The position numbers and the translations under genes were made by a program. From positions 21,991,822 through 22,055,821 of the forward strand of contig NC_058055.1 in assembly GCF_020085105.1 (NCBI RefSeq): a stretch of 64,000 nucleotides of DNA, read 5' to 3'. This DNA comes from Siniperca chuatsi (lineage: Eukaryota; Chordata; Actinopteri; Centrarchiformes; Sinipercidae). Below the pieces are notes generated by a model that was not told the origin of the DNA, did not search any database, and saw only the letters and a program-made list of their open reading frames with translations. How positions within the stretch are numbered: position 1 is the stretch's first letter; each line of letters begins with the position of its first letter. This document shows, one piece after another, positions 1-11,400 of this stretch.

Positions 1-945
1 ATTAATAGGAGCAACTTTTTTGTTGCCAGGTTGTGAAAAACCTCTCTCTGAGATGTTTATCCTTCTCTAGCAAGACATTTGATTCGTCTTTTTAGCTCTT
101 TAATCCATCAGGACATGAAGACTTCTCCACTGTTAGACTGGAAAAAAACTGCAGAGCATCTGGACCAAAATCTGTTTTTCCATCAACTTACTGACATTTA
201 CAATTGCAGAGGTGACGCATTGTTGCAAGAACCCTTTATCAAATGACTGACTAACACTTGTAGCTGCAGAGATTTTTTGCAACCTGTAAACCCACCAATT
301 GTTAAAAGTTGTTTAAGTCATGAATAAATGATTCAACATTAATAAAGCCATCAGTTACAACTTATAAACCCTCATAAAGGGTGACTTTTTAGGAAGTGGT
401 ATAAACTTTTGATCCCCTGAAAGCAGAGCTTTCCTTCCGGCTCCACCGATTCACATCTCAGCAAACGGTGTCTTGCATTACATGTTTTTTTAAATTAATT
501 TGGGCTTTTATGCTCTATTTGATAGCAGACTGTAGAGAGATGACAGGAAATCAGGGGAGAGAGAAATGGGAATGACGGTTGATTTGAGAAGCTTGTTGGG
601 TCACTACCAAAATTCAATTACAAAAACATATTTTCTCAATTATTTCTAATGGTATGTAGCCACACCACTAGAGGTATGTCCAACTTCCTGTCCAGATGTC
701 TGCAAAGGTAACTAGCTACCAACTATATCAAGAATGCTCATCAACCACTCTCATTTGCCGACCAAAACAAAACTTTCTGCATAAAAAATCCTGAAAATCA
801 TTTTTACTCTTCCTGAACATACCTACATATTATTTTTACTGGGGGTCATTGGATTTTTGACACAAATCATTTGTTAATGTTTACTTAGAGCATCCCTGTT
901 CAAGAGTAACCTGCTGTTTATAGTCGACTAGACGGGGCCACTGAC
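1..945. other. Left edge, no exon recognised (mybbp1a intron or beyond)
   Basis: I see no coding exon here. The next mybbp1a exon after the one ending at 946 should continue the protein, but I could not find matching sequence on the minus strand, so it probably lies left of the window. The stretch is AT-rich. A CACCACTAGAGGTATG word near 664-681 resembles the end of a common fish MITE, but this is weak. Confidence 0.4.
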
Positions 946-3900
946 CTGTGCAGACACCACATGTTCCCCATAGTGCATCATCACCTCTCCAGACAACACC
1001 TCCTTCAGCTGGGCTACAGACAGGAGAGGCAGGGCACTGCCCAGCAGACGGAAGCTCAGGAAACTGGACACAAACAGGACAACACCAGTGGGACATGTTA
1101 GCAGAATGTAGCTAACTGGAACTAGGACTGGACAATATGACATATAACATACAAAATATATAATATAGCAAAATATCTTTTGGAAGGTGTTCATACCTCC
1201 AGTAGAGTAGGAGAGTAACTAAATCAGGTTGCACCACTAAAACAAGCAATCAGGAGGTGCAAGCGGCGATTCCCATTACGAGTGAATGCATCAAAACAAA
1301 AAATCAATGTTCTGCCCTCAAATATTATTCCAAATGACAGTTGCTGCAACTGACAATAATAGCTATTTCACTTTCAAAATCAGGTTTTCTTTGACTAATC
1401 ACGAAAAATCAACCAATCAAGAGGTGCTGAAACATTAACTTTGCCATTAATGTCTTTTCAACACACGTCTCATATCCCTCTTCAATAACCTATTAGGCTA
1501 TTGAATAAAAACTGAGAGTGGATGTCAGCACAAATATCAAAAGGACGTAAATGGCGAAGAAAACTTTCCTCCGGTTCGTTCATTAGTGTCTCCCATGTCA
1601 TTTCCGATTAACTGTTGCACCATGGCAACAGTTAATCAGAAATGACTTACACCTGCTTGGGGAGGTGTAAATTTTAAGTTATATCTTAACTCTACATTGT
1701 AACTAACTTGTATGGTGCAACCCGTTTTTACAAAGTTATAGCGTTACTCCCACACTACCTTCAAACGCTATGTTTGAACTTATGCATAGCTAGTGCAACG
1801 AGCTGCAGGTTCTCTCTGCAGTTGAGGTAAATAAAGGAATCGGCCACTATTACTACTACTATGGTATGTCAGCAGAAATGCCCTCAGCTCTGGATGTTAG
1901 GATCAATGTTTCTCAGCCCCTTGTTCACTCACTGAGCTGGCCCCGGCTGCTCCTTTAACATGCCGTTGATGATGGCGTTATTCCAGAAGAGCTGGAAGCT
2001 GTCTTCCTTCAGTGAGAGCTTCAGGAGGTCCAGGACCACTGCTGGGAGGACACACTCCTTCTTCACCGAGCGGGCCGCCATCTTCAACACCTCTGTCAAC
2101 CTGCCAGAGAACAGCACATGTTGCTTAGGTTTTTCGCACAGCAGCTGTTAATGAGCAGGTGTGAGGGAAACTGGTGCATACATTTTGCATAATTCTAGGA
2201 TGTGTTGATATATAGAAAGCTAACGTATGTGTGTGTGTGTTCTTACTTGGGGATGTTGTCAGCGTTGATGATGGTCGAGGAGCCCAGCAGCTTCTTGAGT
2301 TTCTTGGGTTTGAGGGTTTGTGGGAACCGCTGCAGTGCTACCAGCAGCAGCTGCAGCTGCTCTGGAGTCCTGAAGGCTGATGCCAGGTCAGTTTGCAGGG
2401 CGCTAAGGAGGACCTCCTCAAACACCTCCTCTGGGATCTGACGGACAGGACATACACATTTTAGAAAAATATGGATGGAAGTGTTTTTTAAATTTGCAGA
2501 AATAAAATAATCTATCAAAAGACTAAAAGTGAATTCTTGACTTAAGTAAAAGATTCAATTAAAACTCCTTGTGCATTATGTATGTGTTTGCATTATGGTT
2601 GTAGAGATATGGCCCCTGTGTTATTAAAGGTGTAACTGGGCAGCAGTTGTCACCTCATTGAGGATGTCCATCATGGTCTTAGTGGGCAGGTCCTTCAGGT
2701 GTTGTCTGTGCTGGCTGATGCTCTGGAGGAGCTGCACACATCCCAACACCACCTGCGGCTCCTGCAGGAACACAAGACAGAGCTCAGAGACCACAACACC
2801 ACGTTACACTGCAGCTCACACACATTAGAGTCTGCAGCTATAGTTTCATACACATCATAAACCACACAGTGATACCACACTCCAGGGTCGTACAAAATCT
2901 GCTGGGGGGTGCCGGGGCAAAAATGAGCTACTACGCCCCTATTACCCCCAAAAATCAAGGTGTTTATTTGGAGTAAATCACTCAGGTACACTACAGGAAT
3001 AACTTATGGCATAATGTTAATACCATTGAATGTGTTATTTTATCAGAGATTGAAGAAAAAACAAAACAACGAATCGTGGTGAGACTACTTACTTTAGAGA
3101 GGCGGCTGGACTGATGAAGGGCGAGGACACCAAACAAGTTTCCAAACAAAGCATTTCTGACAAGTTTCTGAAAAACAAGAGAAGACCTTGAGATTCACCG
3201 AGCTCATTCATTAAGCTTTTGGAGCTGCTGGACAAAACATCAAACACTCACCTTTTTCACTGTCTGCAAATTGTGCTTTTCTTTGATTCTGTTGAGTATA
3301 CTCTGCAGAGAGACGTCTTCAAAGGCACTTAAGACCTGAAAAACAAAAACTCATGTCATGCTAAAGCCAACACGTGTTCATTATTTCCTGCAAGGCAGAT
3401 ACAGATGTCTACACTATAATAAGGGTACAAAACATATACTAATATATAAGTAAGGCACCCCCAGGTTGTAAATGTGACATAAAGACCACTGGGCCATGCA
3501 GCAACATGTAGATGTTTGCATCTGATGACCAGTTTGATTAAATATTCATATTTCTATGAGGGACTGTTCTGCCTTTCAGAAAGGCTGATCAAATGCATCG
3601 GTCTGAAATGCAATCTTGTTCTATGTAATGTATAGATTAACTGTGAATTAATATTCATTAACTGATGATCGACGTGATCGAAGTGTTTACTAATCACATA
3701 AAGTCATAGTGCCTAGATAATTTATTAATGGTGAGCAACAGGAATTCATGATACATTTGTACTCTAACTATTACTGCTAACACTTCATAATAAAACATCT
3801 TGGGAAATTCAGTTATTCACTTTCTTGCCAAGGGTTAGATGAGAAAATCGATACCACTCTCATGTCTGCACAGTAAATATGAAGCTACAGCCAACTTGGT

Positions 3901-6170
3901 TAGCTTAGCTCAGCATAAAGAGTGGAAACAGGGGGAAACAGCTAGCCTGTCTCTGTCCAAAGGTAACAACCTCACCTACCAGCTCCTCTAAAGCTCACTA
4001 ATTAACACGCTATATGTTGCCTGTTTAATCCATACAACAACTGAAGTGTAAAAACAACATGTTATGGTTTTACACCACCACAAGTTGTCATTTTTACACG
4101 TAAAATTATTCCTTTTTAAGAGTTATGGCCATGATATGTACTGAGCGAGACATTTTACAGTTAAAAAATAAACTTGGCAGTGCTCTCTGGTGGACAAACT
4201 ATGTAAAGTAGACGATGTGTCTGAATTATCTCTGACATATCTATTAACACTTTGGTACTGCAATACCTCGTTACCAACTGACATATATACTCCAACACTG
4301 ATATATCTGCGATAAACTAATATTGGCCTCGCCTGTATGCATTGGTCAAAAACCATCAGACAGTAATTGCAAAATGTAATTTTAATTCTGACCATTAACT
4401 TTTACTTGTATTTGTAGATATTTGAAATGTACGTCACGGTGTGACACAATAATCTCAACTCAAAAGGTCCACTTACTAGAGATTATTTTGTCACACATAC
4501 ATTTCACATATCTACAAATACAAGTCTTGAAATGTAATTACGGTTAGATTAGGTTTAACTGGTTTTCGGTAGTCGTCTCCACTCACCTGTCCCAGAGCCA
4601 GGCTGAATCCAGGTCTCGCAGTCTCTCGTGTGTGAGCCAGTCCATCCACCAGCCTTTTAAAGGTGTATTCCAACTCATCTGCCTGTAGTACACATGGAGC
4701 GCCACGTCATGATGCACCGCTACTACTGCGTACAGTAAAGCCTATTTTCACACTACTTCATAAATATTATATAAACTGCATACATTCTATAAAATAAAAT
4801 TTCTATTAGTAACAGGGCTCACAGTTCGGATAGTTAACAAAATAAGAACCAACATATTTCACTGTACTCAGCTACAATTTTGAGGAACTCTTATTTTGAG
4901 TATTTCCATTTCAGAATCAGGTTTATTGCCAAGTAGGTTTACACATACAGGGAATTTGCCTTTGTATTTTGGTGCATCAAATACAACATAAATAGCATAA
5001 CATAGTAAGAGGAAGGGGTGCACGGTGCACTCCCAATAAGGAGATCGTGGGTTCGTGGGTTCGATTCCTGGACCGGACCAACATCACACAATCTCTCTGG
5101 GTGGAGTCTGCATGTCCTCCCCGTGTTACCGTGGGTTCTCTCCGGGTTCTCCGGCTTCCTCCCACCGTCCAAAGACATGCATGTGTAGGTTAATTGATAA
5201 CTCTAAATTGCCCGTATTGAATGAATGTGTGAGTGAATGGTTGTCTGTCCTTGTCTGTGTCTGTGTACAGGTTGGCCACTGTCCAGGGTGTGCCCTGCCT
5301 AAGGCCCGAAGTCACTGGGATAGGCTCCAGTCACCCGCGACCCCCTAACGGGACCAAGCGGTAGAAAATGGATGGATGGATGGATAGTAAGAGGAAAGGC
5401 AAGTACTGCAAAAGTCAAGAATCATAAATAGAAGAATGTATGATAAAAATATGAAAAATATATAACAAATACGTAAAAAATATCAGTTTTTAAAATGAAA
5501 GATCTGTACAGTTTAATGCTACTTTATAATTACATGTGAGGGAGGGCAATATTGTACTTTATACTATATTTATACTACATTTATTTCACAGCTGTAGTTA
5601 CTTTGTAAATTATTTTACATACAAATATGGTGCACTGTTATAGATTCAACTATATAAAAAGGCATTCAAAATTAGCTCCACCAGCCAAAACATTAAAGTT
5701 CTGTTTACATGTTTATAATATAACACTGACTACATAATGCGTGCTTTTACTTTTGTTACATTAAGTCGTTTTTGGTGCCAATACTTCTAATGAACTTTCA
5801 CTTAGGTAAAAATATGAAATCAAGAATTAACTTGTAATTTGGCATATTTATGGTGTAGTTTTGCATAAGTACATGACTACTGTACTACTACCTGACACTA
5901 CAGCTACTATTACTACTGTTACTGTCCTAACTTCAGAGGATAAGCATGCTGGGATCACAGCCTCTCAGTGACAGTGATCTGAGTCTGTCTCACCTTGTTG
6001 TTAGTTTTCAGGTACTGGATGAGGTCTTCCACCGCCTTCAGTCGGACCTCCTGATCCGGTTTGGCCAAGTCCCAGAAGAAATCGAGGAAAACGCGGTTCT
6101 GCTGCAGGATCCCGGCCGGCCGGACCGGCTCCGCTGCTTTCACTGAGAGCTCCACCATCTCTACAGACAT
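946..6170 (-). CDS. mybbp1a: Myb-binding protein 1A, 5' part (8 coding exons, continues beyond left edge)
   Basis: This is a nucleolar protein that binds the Myb leucine zipper and acts in rRNA synthesis and as a transcription corepressor (family knowledge). Exons on the minus strand: 6170-5994, 4682-4587, 3335-3252, 3167-3093, 2761-2654, 2437-2247, 2100-1933, 1063-946. They sum to 1017 nt (339 codons) in one continuous phase. Family-specific stretches are LDFFWDLAKPDQEVRLKA, TRETARPGFSLALGQ, ALFGNLFGVLALHQSSRL and the LLGSALPLL / HYGEHV pair, in the order seen in vertebrate MYBBP1A, which is an all-helical repeat protein of about 1300 residues. Only about the N-terminal quarter is present. 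The start is the first in-frame ATG (6170); a second lies at 6158, and upstream in-frame codons hold no ATG. The gene runs the same way as tbl2. Confidence 0.93.
1597..1648. repeat. Near-perfect hairpin with X-box-like core, mybbp1a intron
   Basis: The arms of about 23 nt (ending in TTAACTGTTGC and starting with GCAACAGTTAA) face each other across a 6-nt loop ACCATG. The centre, GTTGCACCATGGCAAC, resembles an RFX X-box (GTTGCC-AT-GGCAAC type). It may be the core of a small foldback element; no role is shown. Confidence 0.6.
3795..4125 (+). repeat. MITE fragment of the TTAAAGGAATAGTTTG family (left half)
   Basis: It shares ordered words with the full copy at 36444-36938: CGATACCACTCTCATG, TTAGCTTAGCTCAGCATAA, CTCTAAAGCTCACTAATTAACACG and GTGTAAAAACAA. 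The outer terminus is degraded and the right half is missing. It lies in the second mybbp1a intron and has no coding content. Confidence 0.6.
4407..4525. repeat. Palindromic foldback element, mybbp1a intron
   Basis: The left arm begins CTTGTATTTGTAGATAT and runs to AATAATCTC. The right arm is its inverted copy, GAGATTATTTTGTCACAC to ATATCTACAAATACAAG. The arms are about 45-50 nt with a spacer of roughly 27 nt. It looks like a small MITE or foldback insertion. Confidence 0.7.
4911..5390 (+). repeat. Fish SINE-like repeat with (GGAT)n tail, preceded by a LINE-tail-like piece
   Basis: At 4911-4965 lies a TCAGAATCAGGTTTATTGCC word common in fish non-LTR tails. From about 5015 an RNA polymerase III B-box-like GGTTCGATTCC (5060-5072) is followed by the fish repeat body CTCCGGCTTCCTCCCACCGT, AATTGATAACTCTAAATTG, GGGATAGGCTCCAGTCACC and the tail GAAAATGGATGGATGGATGG. 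The tRNA-like head is incomplete. I recognise the type but not a certain family name. It lies in mybbp1a intron 1. Confidence 0.75.
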
Positions 6171-8276
6171 CTCCTCACACAGCCGCAACTGCTGCCCATG
6201 CTGCTGCAGGAGGAAAACGTGCCTCACTGCGCAGCTACTGCTTCCGGGTCAACGCTTCCGCTCTTTTTCACCACGCCCCCAAAAACTTTATTGAACAAAT
6301 TGAACAATGCAAAACAGGGTAACATCAAACAGCCCTAGAATAACAAAAAGCTGGCACAGTATATTAATAACAATAATAATAATAATAATTGGCAAAACAA
6401 ATGTCTTTCAGTAGATTGGCTGCCTGTGCTTTTCTGTTGGACTGTTGCACATATTGTATTTTTGTGTGTATATGTATATACTAACTGTATATCTCCCTTG
6501 TAAATATAATTTAGTTCTTTTATATTTCTTCCTTTAGAGCTACTTTTATACTTTGTTATATTTTATTGCCTATTTTATTGTTTTATGATATTCTAACTTA
6601 AATATTTGGATATCTTTTAATGACATTTTCTGTGTGTGTAGCATGGAGGGGGCTACAAGTGCATTTCATTGTGCAGTCCCGTATTGTATAATGACAATAA
6701 AGCTGAACCTTGAACCATACAGAGGTTGTTAAAGGATGCATACAGATGTTTTACCAATTGAAAAAAGTCTAACGCTGTTTGTAGTTTTTCATTCTTGAAT
6801 ATAAGTTTTCTAGACACATCAGCAATTATGTTGTTAGTATGAGCAGATAGAAACAGAACCAAGTTTTCAGATTTGTTTTTTTACTAAAGTAGCTTAAAAA
6901 TGAATAAAAAAAGCGTTTGTCCAAATGTTTTAAGTGGCAGCAGTTAAAAAATACAACTGTAATGTTGATTCTACTTTAGGTAACAAAATGAGTATAACAG
7001 AAATATCTTCATATCTGGGTGAACTCTTCCTCTCCTGTCAGAAACAGATATTTGACTACAGCCTCTAGGTCGCACAGCTGGTTTGTTTTTTTAAATTTAA
7101 AAGGGCCAGTTCACCCAAATGACCAAAAACAAATATTGTCACTTATCTCTAGTAGTGTTATCTAGCCGTGCAGATAGTTTTGGCTTTATCTGTCCAGGTT
7201 ATTAAATATCAGATAAAATTCAGATTCTCAATTGTGTTTTTCCCCCTGTATGGATGATTTCGAGGGTTTGCGTTAAGATTCTGTTTTATTTGTATTTTGT
7301 ACAATATTTGTATGCATTTTGAAAATGTATGTTATATTGTTTTATGTTGATTGCATGAGGTTGCTTCTCAATTAAACATTTGAAACACCATTGTTACGTC
7401 AAAATTACCCCTTAACCAACACTTTGGTCTGTGACAAACTGTCTGAAAAAAATAATGGACCTGTTTCCATGAAAACTGCTGTTGATATTCATGGTCCACA
7501 GAGGATTTTTGTGTGCACCACGGACTTGACCACCAACAGGCCAAAATCTCCACTTTCAAATTAAATTAGAATTTTAAGATAAGCACATTCATGCTCCAAC
7601 AAGAGGATGAGCACCTTTGACTTTAATGACACTGTAGTGCCACCTTCAGGACAAACTTTACACTTTTAACCCCCTACTGGTAAGAATTGAATCTGATATG
7701 GTTTTTCCACAAAAAAAGTTTAATTACATAATTAAAAATTCTTAAAATTACATCTACTCCGGAATAAATCCTGAATCTAGGAATATACAAATATTTTTAA
7801 TTTTAAAAGTTTAACTGCTGGACACAACATGTCTCCTGCTTCACCGAAAAGTCCATTCTATGTGTGTATCTGCACTGGAGGCTTCAAGTTTCTACATAAA
7901 CACTTAAGTTGCATACTGGACCACATCTGGCTGCCAAACTAGTTGTGATGTTCATATGTACACATCTTGAAATGAAAATTAAGCACAGAGAAGCTTTCTC
8001 CCTTCAGCAGATGAACGTGAAAACAACCTTTTAGTGTCAAACTCTGAACATAAATCATTCTGCACAGTGAAGCTCAAACATCCAGGTGAAGTAACAATAA
8101 GCAAAACAAATTTTTTTGTGTGGAGTCAGACTTTAAATTGAAGCTGCAGAGGGCAAATATAAAAACAACCACAGCAGAGATTACACATAAGACATTACTG
8201 GACATGAAATAATGAAAGGACAGGAGAGAAAAAGATCTGAACTCAAACCATTTTATCTTTGCATAAAAAGATATTC
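6171..8276. other. Intergenic, mybbp1a 5' end to tbl2 3' end, repeat-rich
   Basis: No gene was recognised. About 6400-6715 looks like the 3' end of a non-LTR retroelement: GTGCATTTCATTGTGCAG, then ATTGTATAATGACAATAAAG. About 7098-7205 (GGCCAGTTCACCCAAATGACC, CACTTATCTCTAGTAGTG) is the terminus of a MITE whose partner type ends the window at 63917-64000. About 7965-8135 matches 34338-34480 (CAGCAGATGAA, ATCCAGGTGAAGTAACAATAAGC). Open frames here look like chance. Confidence 0.6.
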
Positions 8277-8282
8277 TTTATT
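8277..8282 (-). other. Probable tbl2 polyadenylation signal AATAAA
   Basis: TTTATT on the plus strand reads AATAAA on the minus strand, 126 nt past the tbl2 stop. Position and hexamer fit, but cleavage was not observed. Confidence 0.55.
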
Positions 8283-8407
8283 AAAACTGCATGCAAATTC
8301 CATTATTCCCTGACCAGATCATTTAGAGGCAGTGGGAAAGTTGAGGTTGCACAAAAGATTAGCAATGAGAGTCAGACACAATCACAGCGTGGTTTCTGGG
8401 GGCTCAT

Positions 8408-11400
8408 TCAGTCGATGGGACCAGCCAGCACAGTGTCCAGGGCGCTCTGAGCCTCTTTGATCTGCTGCTGCAGTCTCTGCTTCATGGCTTCGTTCTGGGC
8501 CTTCTTCAGCATGTCCTGCATGTCTCTGATAGCTGCCCGGTAACCCGGGGCGTTATGAAACACTCGGATGGCCTTGTCGCCGCTGCACGCCAAGAAGCGC
8601 CCGTTAATGTCAAATCTAAGGTCGGTGATCTCCCCGCTGTGGATGCCGTGCAGCTCCTCCTCCAGCTGGCCGCTGGCAGCGTTGTACATAGCCACATTAG
8701 AGCCGTCACTGATGGCCACCACCCGGCCGTCTGGAGACAAGGCCACCAGGCTACCTTCAGATGACGCGCAGGGGACTGTCTTCAGGAGGTAGGGATCCTG
8801 CTGCTTTTTGTACTCCACATCTGTATTCCACAGCTTCCACGTACCGTCTTTGGAGACGGTGACCATTCTGATAAATAAAAGTAAAGAAAATAAAACAATG
8901 ACATGGCAGTGTTAAGCTGCATATTAAAAACAAGAGATGCTGCACCTCTGAAGCTCACTAATTAACATGTTATATCTCGTTTGTTTGATCCTATTTCTTG
9001 GCCGAGCGCAGTAACTGTCTGGAGTCTTGTCATCACTGTGAGGTTGCCAGGCAACCAGTGGAGACTGCCCATAACCCCCAGCACAACCACAACATTATCT
9101 TTACATCTCGGTTTTTGTTATGACGTATTTATTATGAGGTTTCTTAAAGAGTGAGATCTTTCTTTCTAAGAGTTTCCCTACGGGGATCAATAAAGTATTT
9201 CTGACTGATTCTGAGGTTTAAAAGTGCTGGTAGATGTATTTTTGAACTTTGGACAGAACCAGGCTAGTTTCCCCCGTTTCCAGACTTCATGCTAAGCTAA
9301 GCTAATCTGCTGCTGGCAGATCTCAATCAGTCTTCTCACCTAACTCTCTGCAAGAAAGCAAATAAGCATGCCGAACACTATTTTTATACACTATTCCTTT
9401 AAAGTCAGAACAGTGTGACACCTCTTTGGCTTTGTATTGTGATCAGAAAAGCCTTCATTACCTGTGAGAGTCATTGGAAAAGGCAAATGCGTGAACGCCT
9501 GCAGAGTGGCCCTTCAGGTCAAAAGCTCGTGCCACCTCTTTGAACTCTCCTCCCTTCCCGAAGCAAACCTCCCACACCTTCACGTCAGGAGTGAAGCCAC
9601 ATGACGCGACAAACCTGGGCAAAGAGATGGACAGCACACACACTTACATCTCCACCTAAGTCACATAAATCGCATGTTTTTCTGTTGTTGGAAAAGTAAC
9701 ATTTTACCTAGTGATGAGGCTGCTCAATACAGTATACTCAAAATCACAGGAAATATTGCAGAAGTGGCCTGTACTGTAACTAAGCTCTAATTTGGGAGAG
9801 CAATAATTATGATACCTGGATTTTATTATTAAAGAAGTGTTGTTTCAGTCATAGACCTTCATCAGGCATTATATAAAAGAAAAATAACAGCAACAATACT
9901 TATACAGGGGTGTTAAGTTGCTCTTTAATCACAAATTTCCCTTTGTGGCAAATAAAATGGCTATGGATATGCAGTGGTTTCAGAAAGTAAACCTATTTAG
10001 AAGAGAGGGTGACCGCATACTAATAAGGCTGTGTTCAGACCATTGTGTCGGCATCATGTGCTCGGGGGCAAGAAAACGTAGGGTCGTCAAGCAAAAAGAA
10101 ACAAGACCCCACATCCATGCAGCCCCTAGCATTTTTTAAAACATTGCTTTTTTTGGTCTGAACCATAGACTGTATATAAGGATGGACAACATGACAGCTC
10201 CCCAAAAGTGAAGCCATAAGCAAGCAAATAAGTCTTGAGTACCTTTTGAAGCAAATGTATGTTGGGTAAAAGTTGATTAACATCACAGAATTCAAACATG
10301 AAAATATGTCGACTTTTCAAGCTAAAAGACCCCATGTGATCAACTTATGATGACTTTACTAGATTACTAGACAATTAAATAGTTTTTCTGTTGATCAGTG
10401 TCAAAAAAGCCACATTAAAATCTACTTTGATTCAATGTTGTAAGACAATAAAACAAACTTAGGCACCGTAAATCTGAGAGAGATCCCTATTTGATCTGTC
10501 AAGTGGAAGGTTTGCAGTGAAGGCGGGGTGGGACTGACCTGCCACATGGGGAGATGGCAGCATAAGAATTGGTTATCTGGTTAGTGTTGATAGAGGCCAG
10601 TACCTCTCCTTTCAGGTCCCAGATGTGGATGGTGGTGTCGGTGGAGGCGCTCATGATGAACTTGCCTGCAGAGAGGAAACATAGAATCCGCCCATCTTGT
10701 CATTACACGTTTTTTAGATGGTGACAAACAGCTTAACTCTCATAGTAAGCATTTCTTAAACATCATGTATACGGGAAACGTTTTTTTTTTTTACATGAAT
10801 GCATGTGCATGACAAAGACGTCATACAGGGAATTGCTGTGAAAGCAGGGTGGGAGGATGAAAGGAAATAGCATTACATGTAGGGATGAATCCTCATGTTC
10901 AAAATGTTTCCAACCAAAATTCGACTGAACCTGAAACTAACACTAAGTAGCCACTAGAATTCAGTTTCGACAGCTGAACATTTGACTACTTGTAAAATTC
11001 TGACACATTCTTGTAATGTTTTATCATTACATTGTTTTATCATTCAAATCAAATGTAACTTTATTTGCTAATTGACTCAATTCTATTACAGTACATGCTA
11101 CAGTAGAAATAAATAAACATCAAACACTTTGCAGGAAATTACAAAGAACAAAACAATGAGCATGTTGTTGTTTTGTTATGCGTGAAATCGGCATCTTAAA
11201 AAAAAGCTGTCGTATTTAACTATTCTTCACGGACATTGATGCAGATGCAGTGGAAACGCAAACAAGAATGTACAAAAGGCAATAATTCCAACGCAGGAAC
11301 CTTTCTACAGAAAACCAGAAACCAAACTCAGGAACTTTACCTGTGTTTCAACCAGAGGAACCAGGGCCAAAATATATTTCCTCTGCCATTATTTATTATG

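Noticed and set aside
5055-5348. 97-codon frame at the SINE-like repeat
   Set aside because: It lies entirely inside a dispersed repeat.
6171-6227. Upstream extension of the mybbp1a frame (19 codons before ATG 6170)
   Set aside because: The extension holds no ATG, only a GTG at its far end, so 6170 is the first usable start.
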